From: Nitrososphaerota archaeon
Lineage (GTDB): Archaea; Thermoproteota; Nitrososphaeria; Nitrososphaerales; UBA183
Assembly (NCBI GenBank): GCA_029785625.1
Contig: JAFLZI010000013.1
Location: 1-8,690, forward strand
Length of the DNA: 8,690 nucleotides
Direction: 5' to 3'
The notes below the pieces were generated by a model. The model was given only the letters and a program-made list of their open reading frames with translations. It was not told where the DNA came from and did no database searches. Within the stretch, counting starts at the first letter, position 1. The number at the start of each line of letters is the position of its first letter. The position numbers and the translations under genes are program-made. This document shows, piece by piece, positions 1 through 5,934 of the stretch.

Positions 1-1815
1 TGGAAGTACTTCGAGGTAGCAGAAGCGGACTATCCCGTGCTCCCCGAGAGGAAGATGCCCGGCGCGAAGTGGTTCGAAGGCGCCGAGGTGAACTTCACCG
101 AAAGGGTCTTCGCGAAGAAGCGGGAGGGCGATGCGCTCGTCTTCACGGTGGAAAGAGGGTCGGCGAAGTCGTTGGGGTGGGCCGACCTCGAGAGGAAGGC
201 TGCCTCCCTTGCGGCAAAACTGGTGGAGCTTGGAGTGGGGAGAGGGGATAGGGTCGCTGCGTACCTCCAGAACGGCCCCGAGGCGGTCATAGGCTTGCTG
301 GCTTCGGCGAGCATCGGGGCGGTCTGGTCGAGCTGTCCGCTGGAATTCGGACCGCAGTCTGTCGTGGACCGCTTCGGCCAGATAGGACCGAAGGTGCTCA
401 TCGCCGCGGACGGATACAGCTACGGAGGGAAGTGGATAGACAGGGCAGAGGATGTGGCGGCGGTCAGGAAGGCGGTCCCCAGCATACGGGAGGTCATAGG
501 AGTATCCGGAGGGAGCAAGGGGAAAGGTGTGCCCGGAACCATAGACTGGGACGGGGCGGTAGAAGGAAGGTCGGAGTTCGAGTATGCGTTCGTCCCCTTT
601 GACCATCCGCTTTGGGTCCTCTACTCTTCGGGGACCACAGGCCTGCCCAAGGCTCTGGTGCACTCCCAGGGAGGGATTCTAGTCGAGCTCCTGAAGTCCG
701 TGGCCCTGCACAACGACGTCAGGGAAGGGGACCGGTTCTTCTGGTACACGACGACAGGGTGGATGATGTGGAACTACCTGATGGGGGGCCTCCTCCTGGG
801 AGCGACGCTGGTACTCTATTCTGGGCACCCCTCGTGGCCCCGCCCCGACTCCCTCTGGAAGATCGTGGAAGAGACGAAGACGACTTACATGGGGACGAGC
901 GCAGCCTACCTGTCGGCCAACATGAGAGCCGGGGTCGAACCGCGAAGCGGTTTCGCACTGAAATCGCTCAGAGGCATAGGGTCCACCGGATCGCCGCTCT
1001 CCCCGGACTCTTTCGAGTGGGTCTACTCGAAGGTCAAGGACGATGTCTGGCTCGAATCTCTGAGCGGTGGGACCGACCTCTGCACAGCCTTCGTCACAGG
1101 CTCCCCCACCCTCCCGGTCTACTCAGGGGAGCTGCAGTGCAGGGCGCTCGGCGCAAGCGTCCAGGCCTTCGACGAAGGCGGGAACCCGGTCGTCGGGAAG
1201 GTAGGGGAGCTGGTGATAACCGAGCCGATGCCTAGCATGCCCGTCTGCTTCTGGGGGGATGAAGACGGAACCAAGTATCGTGAGAGCTACTTCGGGATGT
1301 TCCCGGGGGTCTGGAGGCATGGCGACTGGATCAAGATCACTGGGAGGGGGACCTGCGTGATCTATGGGCGTTCTGATGCTACCATCAAGAAGCTCGGCGT
1401 CAGGATAGGGACGAGCGAAATCTACAGGGCGGTAGAGAAGGTCCCCGAGGTCTCCGACTCTCTGGCGGTCGACGTCCCCGGCGGAGCCTCCGAGGAGATG
1501 GTCCTCTTCGTATCTCTCAAGGAAGGGGTAAGCCTCGACGACGCCCTGCTCTCTAGGATAAAGAACCAGATCAGGACCGACCTCTCGCCTAGGTACCTCC
1601 CTGACAGGGTGGTCGCCGTCCCAGCCATCCCGAGGACGCTCAACGGCAAGAAGCTCGAGGTCCCGATAAAGAGGATCCTGACCGGGGCGCGCCCTGACGA
1701 CGTCCTCAACAGGGGCTCGCTGGCAGACCCTGCTTCGGTAGACCGTTTCTTGGAGCTCGCGAGGGAGAAAGGGGTCGGGGTCGGCGCGGGGGCCCGAAAG
1801 GACAGGCCGGCCTAG
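1..1815 (+). CDS. Acetoacetyl-CoA synthetase (acetoacetate-CoA ligase), 5' partial
   Basis: ANL-superfamily AMP-forming ligase that activates acetoacetate to acetoacetyl-CoA using ATP and CoA; cytosolic. The frame is open from base 1, and the first codons (WKYFEVAEADYPVLPERKMP) continue naturally into the family's conserved 'MPGAKWFEGAEVNF' region. The GTG at 37 is therefore internal, and roughly 40-50 N-terminal residues lie outside the window. Visible motifs: the ATP-binding P-loop LYSSGTTGLPK (619-651), SGGTDL (1063-1080), WRHGDW of the ATP/ribose-binding hinge region (1312-1329), GRSDAT (1366-1383), and the C-terminal LNGKKLEVP with the adenylation lysine at 1648-1650. The WFEGA, GVWRHGDW and GRSDAT signatures point to acetoacetyl-CoA synthetase rather than acetyl-CoA synthetase. 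The A8 loop reads ATIKKLGVRIGTSEIYR, where this family usually has an Asn-x-Gly-Gly stretch. It lies 37 bp before a same-strand thiolase homologue and DUF35 gene, which suits use of acetoacetyl-CoA next door. Function is confident; substrate preference is by homology only. Confidence 0.88.
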   Translation, partial: WKYFEVAEADYPVLPERKMPGAKWFEGAEVNFTERVFAKKREGDALVFTVERGSAKSLGWADLERKAASLAAKLVELGVGRGDRVAAYLQNGPEAVIGLLASASIGAVWSSCPLEFGPQSVVDRFGQIGPKVLIAADGYSYGGKWIDRAEDVAAVRKAVPSIREVIGVSGGSKGKGVPGTIDWDGAVEGRSEFEYAFVPFDHPLWVLYSSGTTGLPKALVHSQGGILVELLKSVALHNDVREGDRFFWYTTTGWMMWNYLMGGLLLGATLVLYSGHPSWPRPDSLWKIVEETKTTYMGTSAAYLSANMRAGVEPRSGFALKSLRGIGSTGSPLSPDSFEWVYSKVKDDVWLESLSGGTDLCTAFVTGSPTLPVYSGELQCRALGASVQAFDEGGNPVVGKVGELVITEPMPSMPVCFWGDEDGTKYRESYFGMFPGVWRHGDWIKITGRGTCVIYGRSDATIKKLGVRIGTSEIYRAVEKVPEVSDSLAVDVPGGASEEMVLFVSLKEGVSLDDALLSRIKNQIRTDLSPRYLPDRVVAVPAIPRTLNGKKLEVPIKRILTGARPDDVLNRGSLADPASVDRFLELAREKGVGVGAGARKDRPA

Positions 1816-1820
1816 GCAGA

Positions 1821-1829
1821 AAATTAATA
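1821..1829 (+). promoter_or_regulatory. TATA-like box for thiolase-homologue/DUF35 operon
   Basis: The AT-only stretch AAATTAATA sits in the 37-bp gap after the acetoacetyl-CoA synthetase stop. Its centre is about 28 bp from the GTG at 1853, the distance expected if transcription begins at or next to the start codon. The same spacing recurs at three other genes here. The operon could also be reached by read-through from the upstream gene. Confidence 0.5.
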
Positions 1830-1852
1830 CCCGGCCCTAAGGGGGGAGATGC

Positions 1853-3205
1853 GTGACCAGCCAGAGGAAGGTGTACGTCATTTCCGGTGGGGTCACGAAG
1901 TTCGCCAAAGCCCACCCGGATATGGACTTCAGACTTATGGTGAAGCGGGCCTTCGACTATGCCATGAAGGACGTCCCAGACCTGAGGGCGTCGGAGATCG
2001 AGAGCAGCAGGATATCATACTTCTCCGACCACTTTGCGAGACAGCTGAAGGCTGCCTCTATGGTGCAGGACTACCTTGGCCTGAACCCCAAGGACTCGAG
2101 GAGGGTCGAATGGGGAGGGGCGACCGGAGGGCAGGCGATACAGGCGGGGTGGGAGACAGTCGCGAGCGGCAGGAATGACGTCTGCCTGGTCGCAGGGTTC
2201 GAGACGATGTCGCACGTGGAGACCTGGAAGGGTAACGAGTTCATCGCCCTGGCTTCCGACACCAACTTCGACTATCCGGTGGGAGGTTTCTACACAGGAT
2301 ACTATGCGCTGATGGTCCAGAGGCACATCTACGAATACCTCAGGAAGCGGAAGTTTGCTGACATCAAGGACGAGAGGAAGGCGCAGAGAGCCGCCACCGA
2401 GGAGGCGAAGAGGGTGATGGCGATGGTGTCCGTGAAAAACCATGTGAACGCCCTCCACAACCCCTACTCTCAGTACCCCGAAAAGCTGACGATGAAGGAG
2501 GCGATGGGGAGGGAGATGATCGCGTTCCCCCTGAACAGGCCCTCCATCTGCACCATGAGCGACGGCGCGGCCGTTGTGATCTTGGCGTCTGAGGACGTCG
2601 CTTTCAAGTACACCGACAGGCCCGTCCTGATAAAGGGGGTCGGTTGCGGCACTGACACGATGAGGCTCGCCGACAGGCCCCACGGGAAGGTCCCCCTCTT
2701 CTCCTGGGAAAGAGCGGACGACTACGTGTCCCTGAAGTACCCCGGCGTCCACTCGTTCAGGGCCGGCAGGACCGCCGCCCTGGAAGCATACAAGAACGCC
2801 GGGATCACAAACCCGAAAGGAGAGCTCGACTTCGTAGAACTCCACGACGCCTACTCAAGCTCTGAGATTCAGACCTACGAGGACATAGGGCTCTGCAGGT
2901 ACGGCGAAGGGTACGACTTCGTCGACCAGGGGCACCCCTTCCTCGAAGGGACAGACTACGGACTCGACCTCCCTCACAAGGGCACCATGCCTGTCAACCC
3001 GTCCGGAGGGCTGATCGCCTGCGGCCACCCGGTCGGCGCCACAGGGATCATGCAGGGGGTGTTCGCCCTCTGGCAGCTGCAGGGGACCATCGGGAAGCAC
3101 TTCGGGGACGACACCCTCCAGATCAAGGACGCGAAGAGGGGGCTCATCCACTCGCATGCAGGGACAGGGAGCTCGGTGACGGCTACGATAATGGAGAGGG
3201 CGTAA
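1853..3205 (+). CDS. Thiolase-superfamily protein lacking the nucleophilic cysteine (possible aldolase/lyase), DUF35 partner
   Basis: A 450-aa protein of the SCP2/archaeal thiolase branch, longer than a typical 390-aa thiolase. The HDxF-type motif is HDAY (H331-Y334), and the C-terminal signature GGLIACGHPVGATG carries H392. The N-terminal nucleophile site does not match: VEWGGATGG (residues 85-93) aligns without gaps to VNKVCGSGL of the canonical thiolase at 4756, and the cysteine position is Gly89 (codon GGG, 2117-2119). The C-terminal Cys-Gly-Gly motif is replaced by HSHAGTGS (433-440). A cysteine remains at 390, beside H392. Families with this branch and a DUF35 partner include archaeal acetoacetyl-CoA thiolases and the steroid side-chain aldolase Ltp2-ChsH2; the latter acts without the thiolase cysteine. 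A normal thiolase is therefore doubtful, and an aldol-type or other C-C cleavage is an inference. Start: GTG at 1853, with a G-rich tract at 1841-1848 just upstream; an ATG at 1849 is in another frame. The downstream DUF35 gene begins 1 bp after the stop, so the two are surely co-transcribed. Confidence 0.8.
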   Translation: MTSQRKVYVISGGVTKFAKAHPDMDFRLMVKRAFDYAMKDVPDLRASEIESSRISYFSDHFARQLKAASMVQDYLGLNPKDSRRVEWGGATGGQAIQAGWETVASGRNDVCLVAGFETMSHVETWKGNEFIALASDTNFDYPVGGFYTGYYALMVQRHIYEYLRKRKFADIKDERKAQRAATEEAKRVMAMVSVKNHVNALHNPYSQYPEKLTMKEAMGREMIAFPLNRPSICTMSDGAAVVILASEDVAFKYTDRPVLIKGVGCGTDTMRLADRPHGKVPLFSWERADDYVSLKYPGVHSFRAGRTAALEAYKNAGITNPKGELDFVELHDAYSSSEIQTYEDIGLCRYGEGYDFVDQGHPFLEGTDYGLDLPHKGTMPVNPSGGLIACGHPVGATGIMQGVFALWQLQGTIGKHFGDDTLQIKDAKRGLIHSHAGTGSSVTATIMERA

Positions 3206-3206
3206 G

Positions 3207-3740
3207 ATGCCTGGGATAAGGAAGTTCAGGAAGTTTAGGGACGTGATGAAGGAGGTCAACAAGAAAGGCGCCGCCATCTATGAGAACCCGGCGGGGACCC
3301 ACGACCTCGTCGTCCTTTCGCCATACAACATCAACTACATCCATAGCTATGCCGAGGACACCCCATTCTTCCTTGGGCTTGCCGAGGGGAAGCTCATGGG
3401 GAGCGAGTGCAAGAAGTGCCACTACAGGTACGCCACACCCCGCAGCCACTGCATGGAGTGCGGGTCGGAGACGGAGTGGTCCGAACTCCCGCTCGAGGGG
3501 AGGGTGCACTCATGGACGACCTGCTACTTCGGGAGCGAGGAGTTCTTGAAAGAGACCCCCTTCAACCTGGCACTCGTCGAGTTTGACGGGGTGGACACCC
3601 TCTTCCTTTCGAGACTGAAGGGGGCGGAGGAGAGGGACATCTACATCGGCATGAAAGTCAAAGCGGTGTTCAGGAAGGCGCCGAAGTATCTGGTCTCAGA
3701 CGTCCATTTCGTGCCTGCAGAGCCGAAAGCCAAGAAGTGA
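3207..3740 (+). CDS. DUF35 family zinc-ribbon/OB-fold protein, thiolase partner
   Basis: A 177-aa DUF35-type protein. After a basic N-terminal stretch and the conserved YIHSYAEDTPFFLGLAEGKL segment (44-63), a rubredoxin-like zinc ribbon is formed by C68-x2-C71-x10-C82-x2-C85. A C-terminal OB-fold of about residues 92-170 follows. In archaea, DUF35 proteins bridge acetoacetyl-CoA thiolase and HMG-CoA synthase; in actinobacteria, DUF35 domains partner thiolase-like Ltp2. The OB-fold contacts the CoA moiety rather than nucleic acid, despite common database names. It begins 1 bp after the stop of the thiolase homologue, with a purine-rich ribosome-binding stretch (GAGGG, 3196-3200) 6 nt before ATG. 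This is normal Shine-Dalgarno spacing, as expected for an internal operon gene. No HMG-CoA synthase gene is visible in the window. It is probably an obligate subunit of the adjacent enzyme. Confidence 0.88.
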   Translation: MPGIRKFRKFRDVMKEVNKKGAAIYENPAGTHDLVVLSPYNINYIHSYAEDTPFFLGLAEGKLMGSECKKCHYRYATPRSHCMECGSETEWSELPLEGRVHSWTTCYFGSEEFLKETPFNLALVEFDGVDTLFLSRLKGAEERDIYIGMKVKAVFRKAPKYLVSDVHFVPAEPKAKK

Positions 3741-3748
3741 CGTGAGCC

Positions 3749-4663
3749 TCAGGGCCGCACTGGCGTAAGCCACTTCGAGTAGCGCTTTATCCTTCCGTGG
3801 ACGGCTCGGTCGTAGAGCTTGGCAAGCCTGTCGGTCACCGGGGTCCCGTTGTCCCCGATCTTCCTGCCGTCTACCTCGCTCACCTTGGCTATCCCGGCTG
3901 CTGTCCCGGTGAAGAACACCTCGTCCGAGGTGTAAAGCTCCTCCTTCGTGGCGTCGTTCCTGTAGAACGTGATCTTTTCGTCCTTGGCGAACTGAATCAC
4001 CGTGTCTCTCGTAATCCCCCTGAGTATCCCCGAACTCGCCGGGGGGGTGCTCAGGATCCCGTCTTTCACCCTGAATATGTTCTCTCCGGGCCCCTCGGCC
4101 ACCATCCCATTGGAGTTCAGGAGGATCGCTTCGTCGTACCCGGCGGAAAGGGCCTGCATCTTCGCTAGGGCGGAGTTGGCATAGTTGGCGGCGCACTTCG
4201 CCTGGACAGGCATGGCCCTCGAGTCGATTCTCACCCAGCTCGAGACTGTCGCCCGGACCCCCTTCTTCGAAGTGTCCCCCAGGTAAGCCCCCCACTCAAA
4301 GGAGGCGATGGCTACGGAGATCTTGCTGGTGAGGGGGTTGAGCCCCATCTCACCGTAAGAGGTGAAAGCGATAGGGCGGATGTAACACTCCTTCGCCGGG
4401 TTGCTCCTGACGAGCTCGATGCACGCGTCTGTGATCTCCTTTGCCGAGTACCCCAGGTCCATCCTGTATATCTTGGCGCTGTTCAAGAAGCGCTCGACGT
4501 GCCCCCCCAGCCTGAAGATCGCCGTTCCGTTGGGGGTTTCGAAGGCTCTGACGCCTTCGAAGATGGCCATCCCATAGTGCAGCCCATGGGTCAGGACGTG
4601 TATCTTGGCGTCGTCCCAGGGGACAAGCTTACCGTCCATCCAAATCTTGCTCTGGGGTTTCAT
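3749..4663 (-). CDS. ilvE: Branched-chain amino acid aminotransferase (class IV PLP enzyme)
   Basis: A 304-aa fold-type IV PLP aminotransferase that interconverts Leu/Ile/Val and their 2-oxo acids with 2-oxoglutarate/glutamate; cytosolic. The N-terminus IWMDGKLVPWDDAKIHVLTH and HYGMAIFEGVRAF (29-41) are typical of the family. The PLP-binding lysine is K156 in QAKCAANYANS, and the pyridine-N contact is E190 in MVAEGPGENIF. SSGILRGITRD (about 211-221) and FFTGTAAGI match the cofactor-phosphate-binding regions. Length is normal for IlvE. D-amino-acid transaminase and aminodeoxychorismate lyase share the fold, but the NYxNS and EGxGENIF context favours a branched-chain enzyme. The ATG at 4663 is preceded by a TATA box 29 bp upstream, implying a leaderless mRNA. 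The gene converges on the DUF35 gene with an 8-bp gap and is divergent from the thiolase at 4756. It may serve synthesis or degradation; the surrounding acyl-CoA genes hint at degradation. Confidence 0.9.
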   Translation of the reverse strand: MKPQSKIWMDGKLVPWDDAKIHVLTHGLHYGMAIFEGVRAFETPNGTAIFRLGGHVERFLNSAKIYRMDLGYSAKEITDACIELVRSNPAKECYIRPIAFTSYGEMGLNPLTSKISVAIASFEWGAYLGDTSKKGVRATVSSWVRIDSRAMPVQAKCAANYANSALAKMQALSAGYDEAILLNSNGMVAEGPGENIFRVKDGILSTPPASSGILRGITRDTVIQFAKDEKITFYRNDATKEELYTSDEVFFTGTAAGIAKVSEVDGRKIGDNGTPVTDRLAKLYDRAVHGRIKRYSKWLTPVRP

Positions 4664-4688
4664 CCTGGACTTGGGCCCTTCCGCGATT

Positions 4689-4695
4689 GTATATA
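4689..4695 (-). promoter_or_regulatory. TATA box for branched-chain aminotransferase
   Basis: On the minus strand this reads TATATAC, centred 29 bp upstream of the ATG at 4663. It is the best TATA match in the window and lies in a 92-bp spacer shared with the divergent thiolase promoter. Confidence 0.6.
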
Positions 4696-4723
4696 GGGAA
4701 AGCGCTCTCCCGGACGGGCGTCG

Positions 4724-4730
4724 TTTATTA
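4724..4730 (+). promoter_or_regulatory. TATA-like box for canonical thiolase
   Basis: TTTATTA is centred 29 bp upstream of the ATG at 4756. It lies about 35 bp from the oppositely directed TATA box of the aminotransferase, so a regulator bound between them (about 4696-4723) could affect both genes. The purine run GGAGGG (4748-4753) ends only 2 nt before ATG, too close for a normal Shine-Dalgarno site, which again suggests leaderless initiation. Confidence 0.55.
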
Positions 4731-4755
4731 CCCGACCTAGACGGAGCGGAGGGAT

Positions 4756-5934
4756 ATGCCCGACCCTGTGATAATATCCGCCTGCAGGACCCCCATCGGA
4801 AAGTTCGGTAGGAGCCTCGTCGGCGTTCCTGCCACCGAACTCGGCGCGCTCGCGATCGAGGAGGCCATGAAGAGGGCGAAGGTCGCCCCCGAAGAAGTGG
4901 ATGAGGTCGTGATGGGGAACGTGGTCTCGGCGGGGCTGGGCCAGAATCCGGCCAGACAGGCTGCGATCCACGCCAAGGTCCCTTTCGAAGTCGGGTCGTT
5001 CACTGTGAACAAGGTGTGCGGCTCGGGGCTGAAGGCTGTGATGCTCGCCGCGCAGTCCGTGAAGGCAGGGGACTGCGAAGTGGTGGTGGCAGGAGGGATG
5101 GAGAACATGAGCAACGCGCCCTACCTAGCAAAGGGGGTCCGCTGGGGGACGAAGTTCGGCGACGCGAGGCTCCTCGACGGTATGATAGCGGACGGGCTCT
5201 GGGACGCTTACCACAACTACCACATGGGGGTCACCGGGGAGCTCGTAGCCAAGCGGTTCAAGATCGGCAGGAGGGAGGCGGACGAGTTCGCGCTGTCGAG
5301 CCATATGAAAGCAGCGAAGGCGTCGCGGGCAGGAGACTTTGAAGCTGAGATAGCGAAGGTGAAGATAAAGAGAGAGGACGGGGAGGTAGCGGAGTTCTCC
5401 AAGGACGAATGCATCCGCGGGGACACGACGATCGAGAAGCTCGCCGGCCTGAAGCCTGTGTTCAAGCCGGGCGGGATTCTCACCGCGGGGAACTCGTCTC
5501 AGCTCAGCGACGGCGCCTCAGCCCTCGTCGTCGCGTCGGAAGAAGCTGCGGACAGGCTGGGAGTGAAGCCTCTGGCCAGGATCACAGGGTATGCCACTGG
5601 GGGGCTGGAGCCCGCCAGGGTGATGGAGGCGCCTATCCCTACCACCAGGGCGCTGCTCAAGGAGGTCAAGCTCGAAGTGGAGGACATAGACGTCTTCGAG
5701 CACAACGAGGCCTATTCGACCGCCTCGATCGCAGTCCGGAGGGCGCTCGGGGTGGACGAATCGCGGTTCAACGTCTGGGGAGGCGCCGTGGCCCTGGGCC
5801 ATCCAATAGGAGCGAGCGGGGCGAGGGTGCTGACGACTTTGATATACGGCCTGAAGAGGAGGGGAGGGAAGACAGGGCTGGCGACCCTCTGCCTCGGCGG
5901 CGGCAACGCGGTCTCTATGGTTGTGAAGGTCTGA
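4756..5934 (+). CDS. Acetyl-CoA C-acyltransferase (canonical thiolase)
   Basis: A 392-aa thiolase of usual length with the full catalytic set: nucleophile C88 in VNKVCGSG, H349 in ALGHPIGASG, and C379 in CLGGGN. The NEAF-type motif is HNEAYS (316-321), and YHMGVTGE (about 155-162) is also typical. It cleaves 3-ketoacyl-CoA with CoA, or condenses two acetyl-CoA. Acetoacetyl-CoA is a likely substrate given the acetoacetyl-CoA synthetase upstream, but longer chains cannot be excluded, since a fatty-acyl-CoA ligase adjoins it. Residue 341 in NVWGG is Trp, where many family members have Asn or His. The ATG at 4756 is supported by a TATA-like box 29 bp upstream. The gene is divergent from ilvE, and its 3' end overlaps the 3' end of the convergent acyl-CoA ligase by 20 bp. 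It differs clearly from the thiolase homologue at 1853, which belongs to another subfamily. Confidence 0.92.
   Translation: MPDPVIISACRTPIGKFGRSLVGVPATELGALAIEEAMKRAKVAPEEVDEVVMGNVVSAGLGQNPARQAAIHAKVPFEVGSFTVNKVCGSGLKAVMLAAQSVKAGDCEVVVAGGMENMSNAPYLAKGVRWGTKFGDARLLDGMIADGLWDAYHNYHMGVTGELVAKRFKIGRREADEFALSSHMKAAKASRAGDFEAEIAKVKIKREDGEVAEFSKDECIRGDTTIEKLAGLKPVFKPGGILTAGNSSQLSDGASALVVASEEAADRLGVKPLARITGYATGGLEPARVMEAPIPTTRALLKEVKLEVEDIDVFEHNEAYSTASIAVRRALGVDESRFNVWGGAVALGHPIGASGARVLTTLIYGLKRRGGKTGLATLCLGGGNAVSMVVKV
5915..5934. other. 20-bp antiparallel 3' overlap of thiolase and acyl-CoA ligase
   Basis: The plus-strand thiolase stop (TGA, 5932-5934) lies beyond the minus-strand ligase stop (TAG on the minus strand, 5917-5915). 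The last six thiolase codons are therefore antisense to the end of the ligase gene. There is no room for a separate terminator, so each mRNA must end inside the other gene. Confidence 0.9.

Noticed and set aside
37..39. GTG at 37 as the start of the acetoacetyl-CoA synthetase
   Set aside because: The frame is open to base 1 and the preceding residues look like normal family sequence, so the gene begins upstream of the window.
2015..2845. 276-aa open frame on the minus strand inside the thiolase homologue
   Set aside because: Its translation is Val/Gly/His-rich with no motif and mirrors the high-GC codon pattern of the plus-strand gene; it is a shadow.
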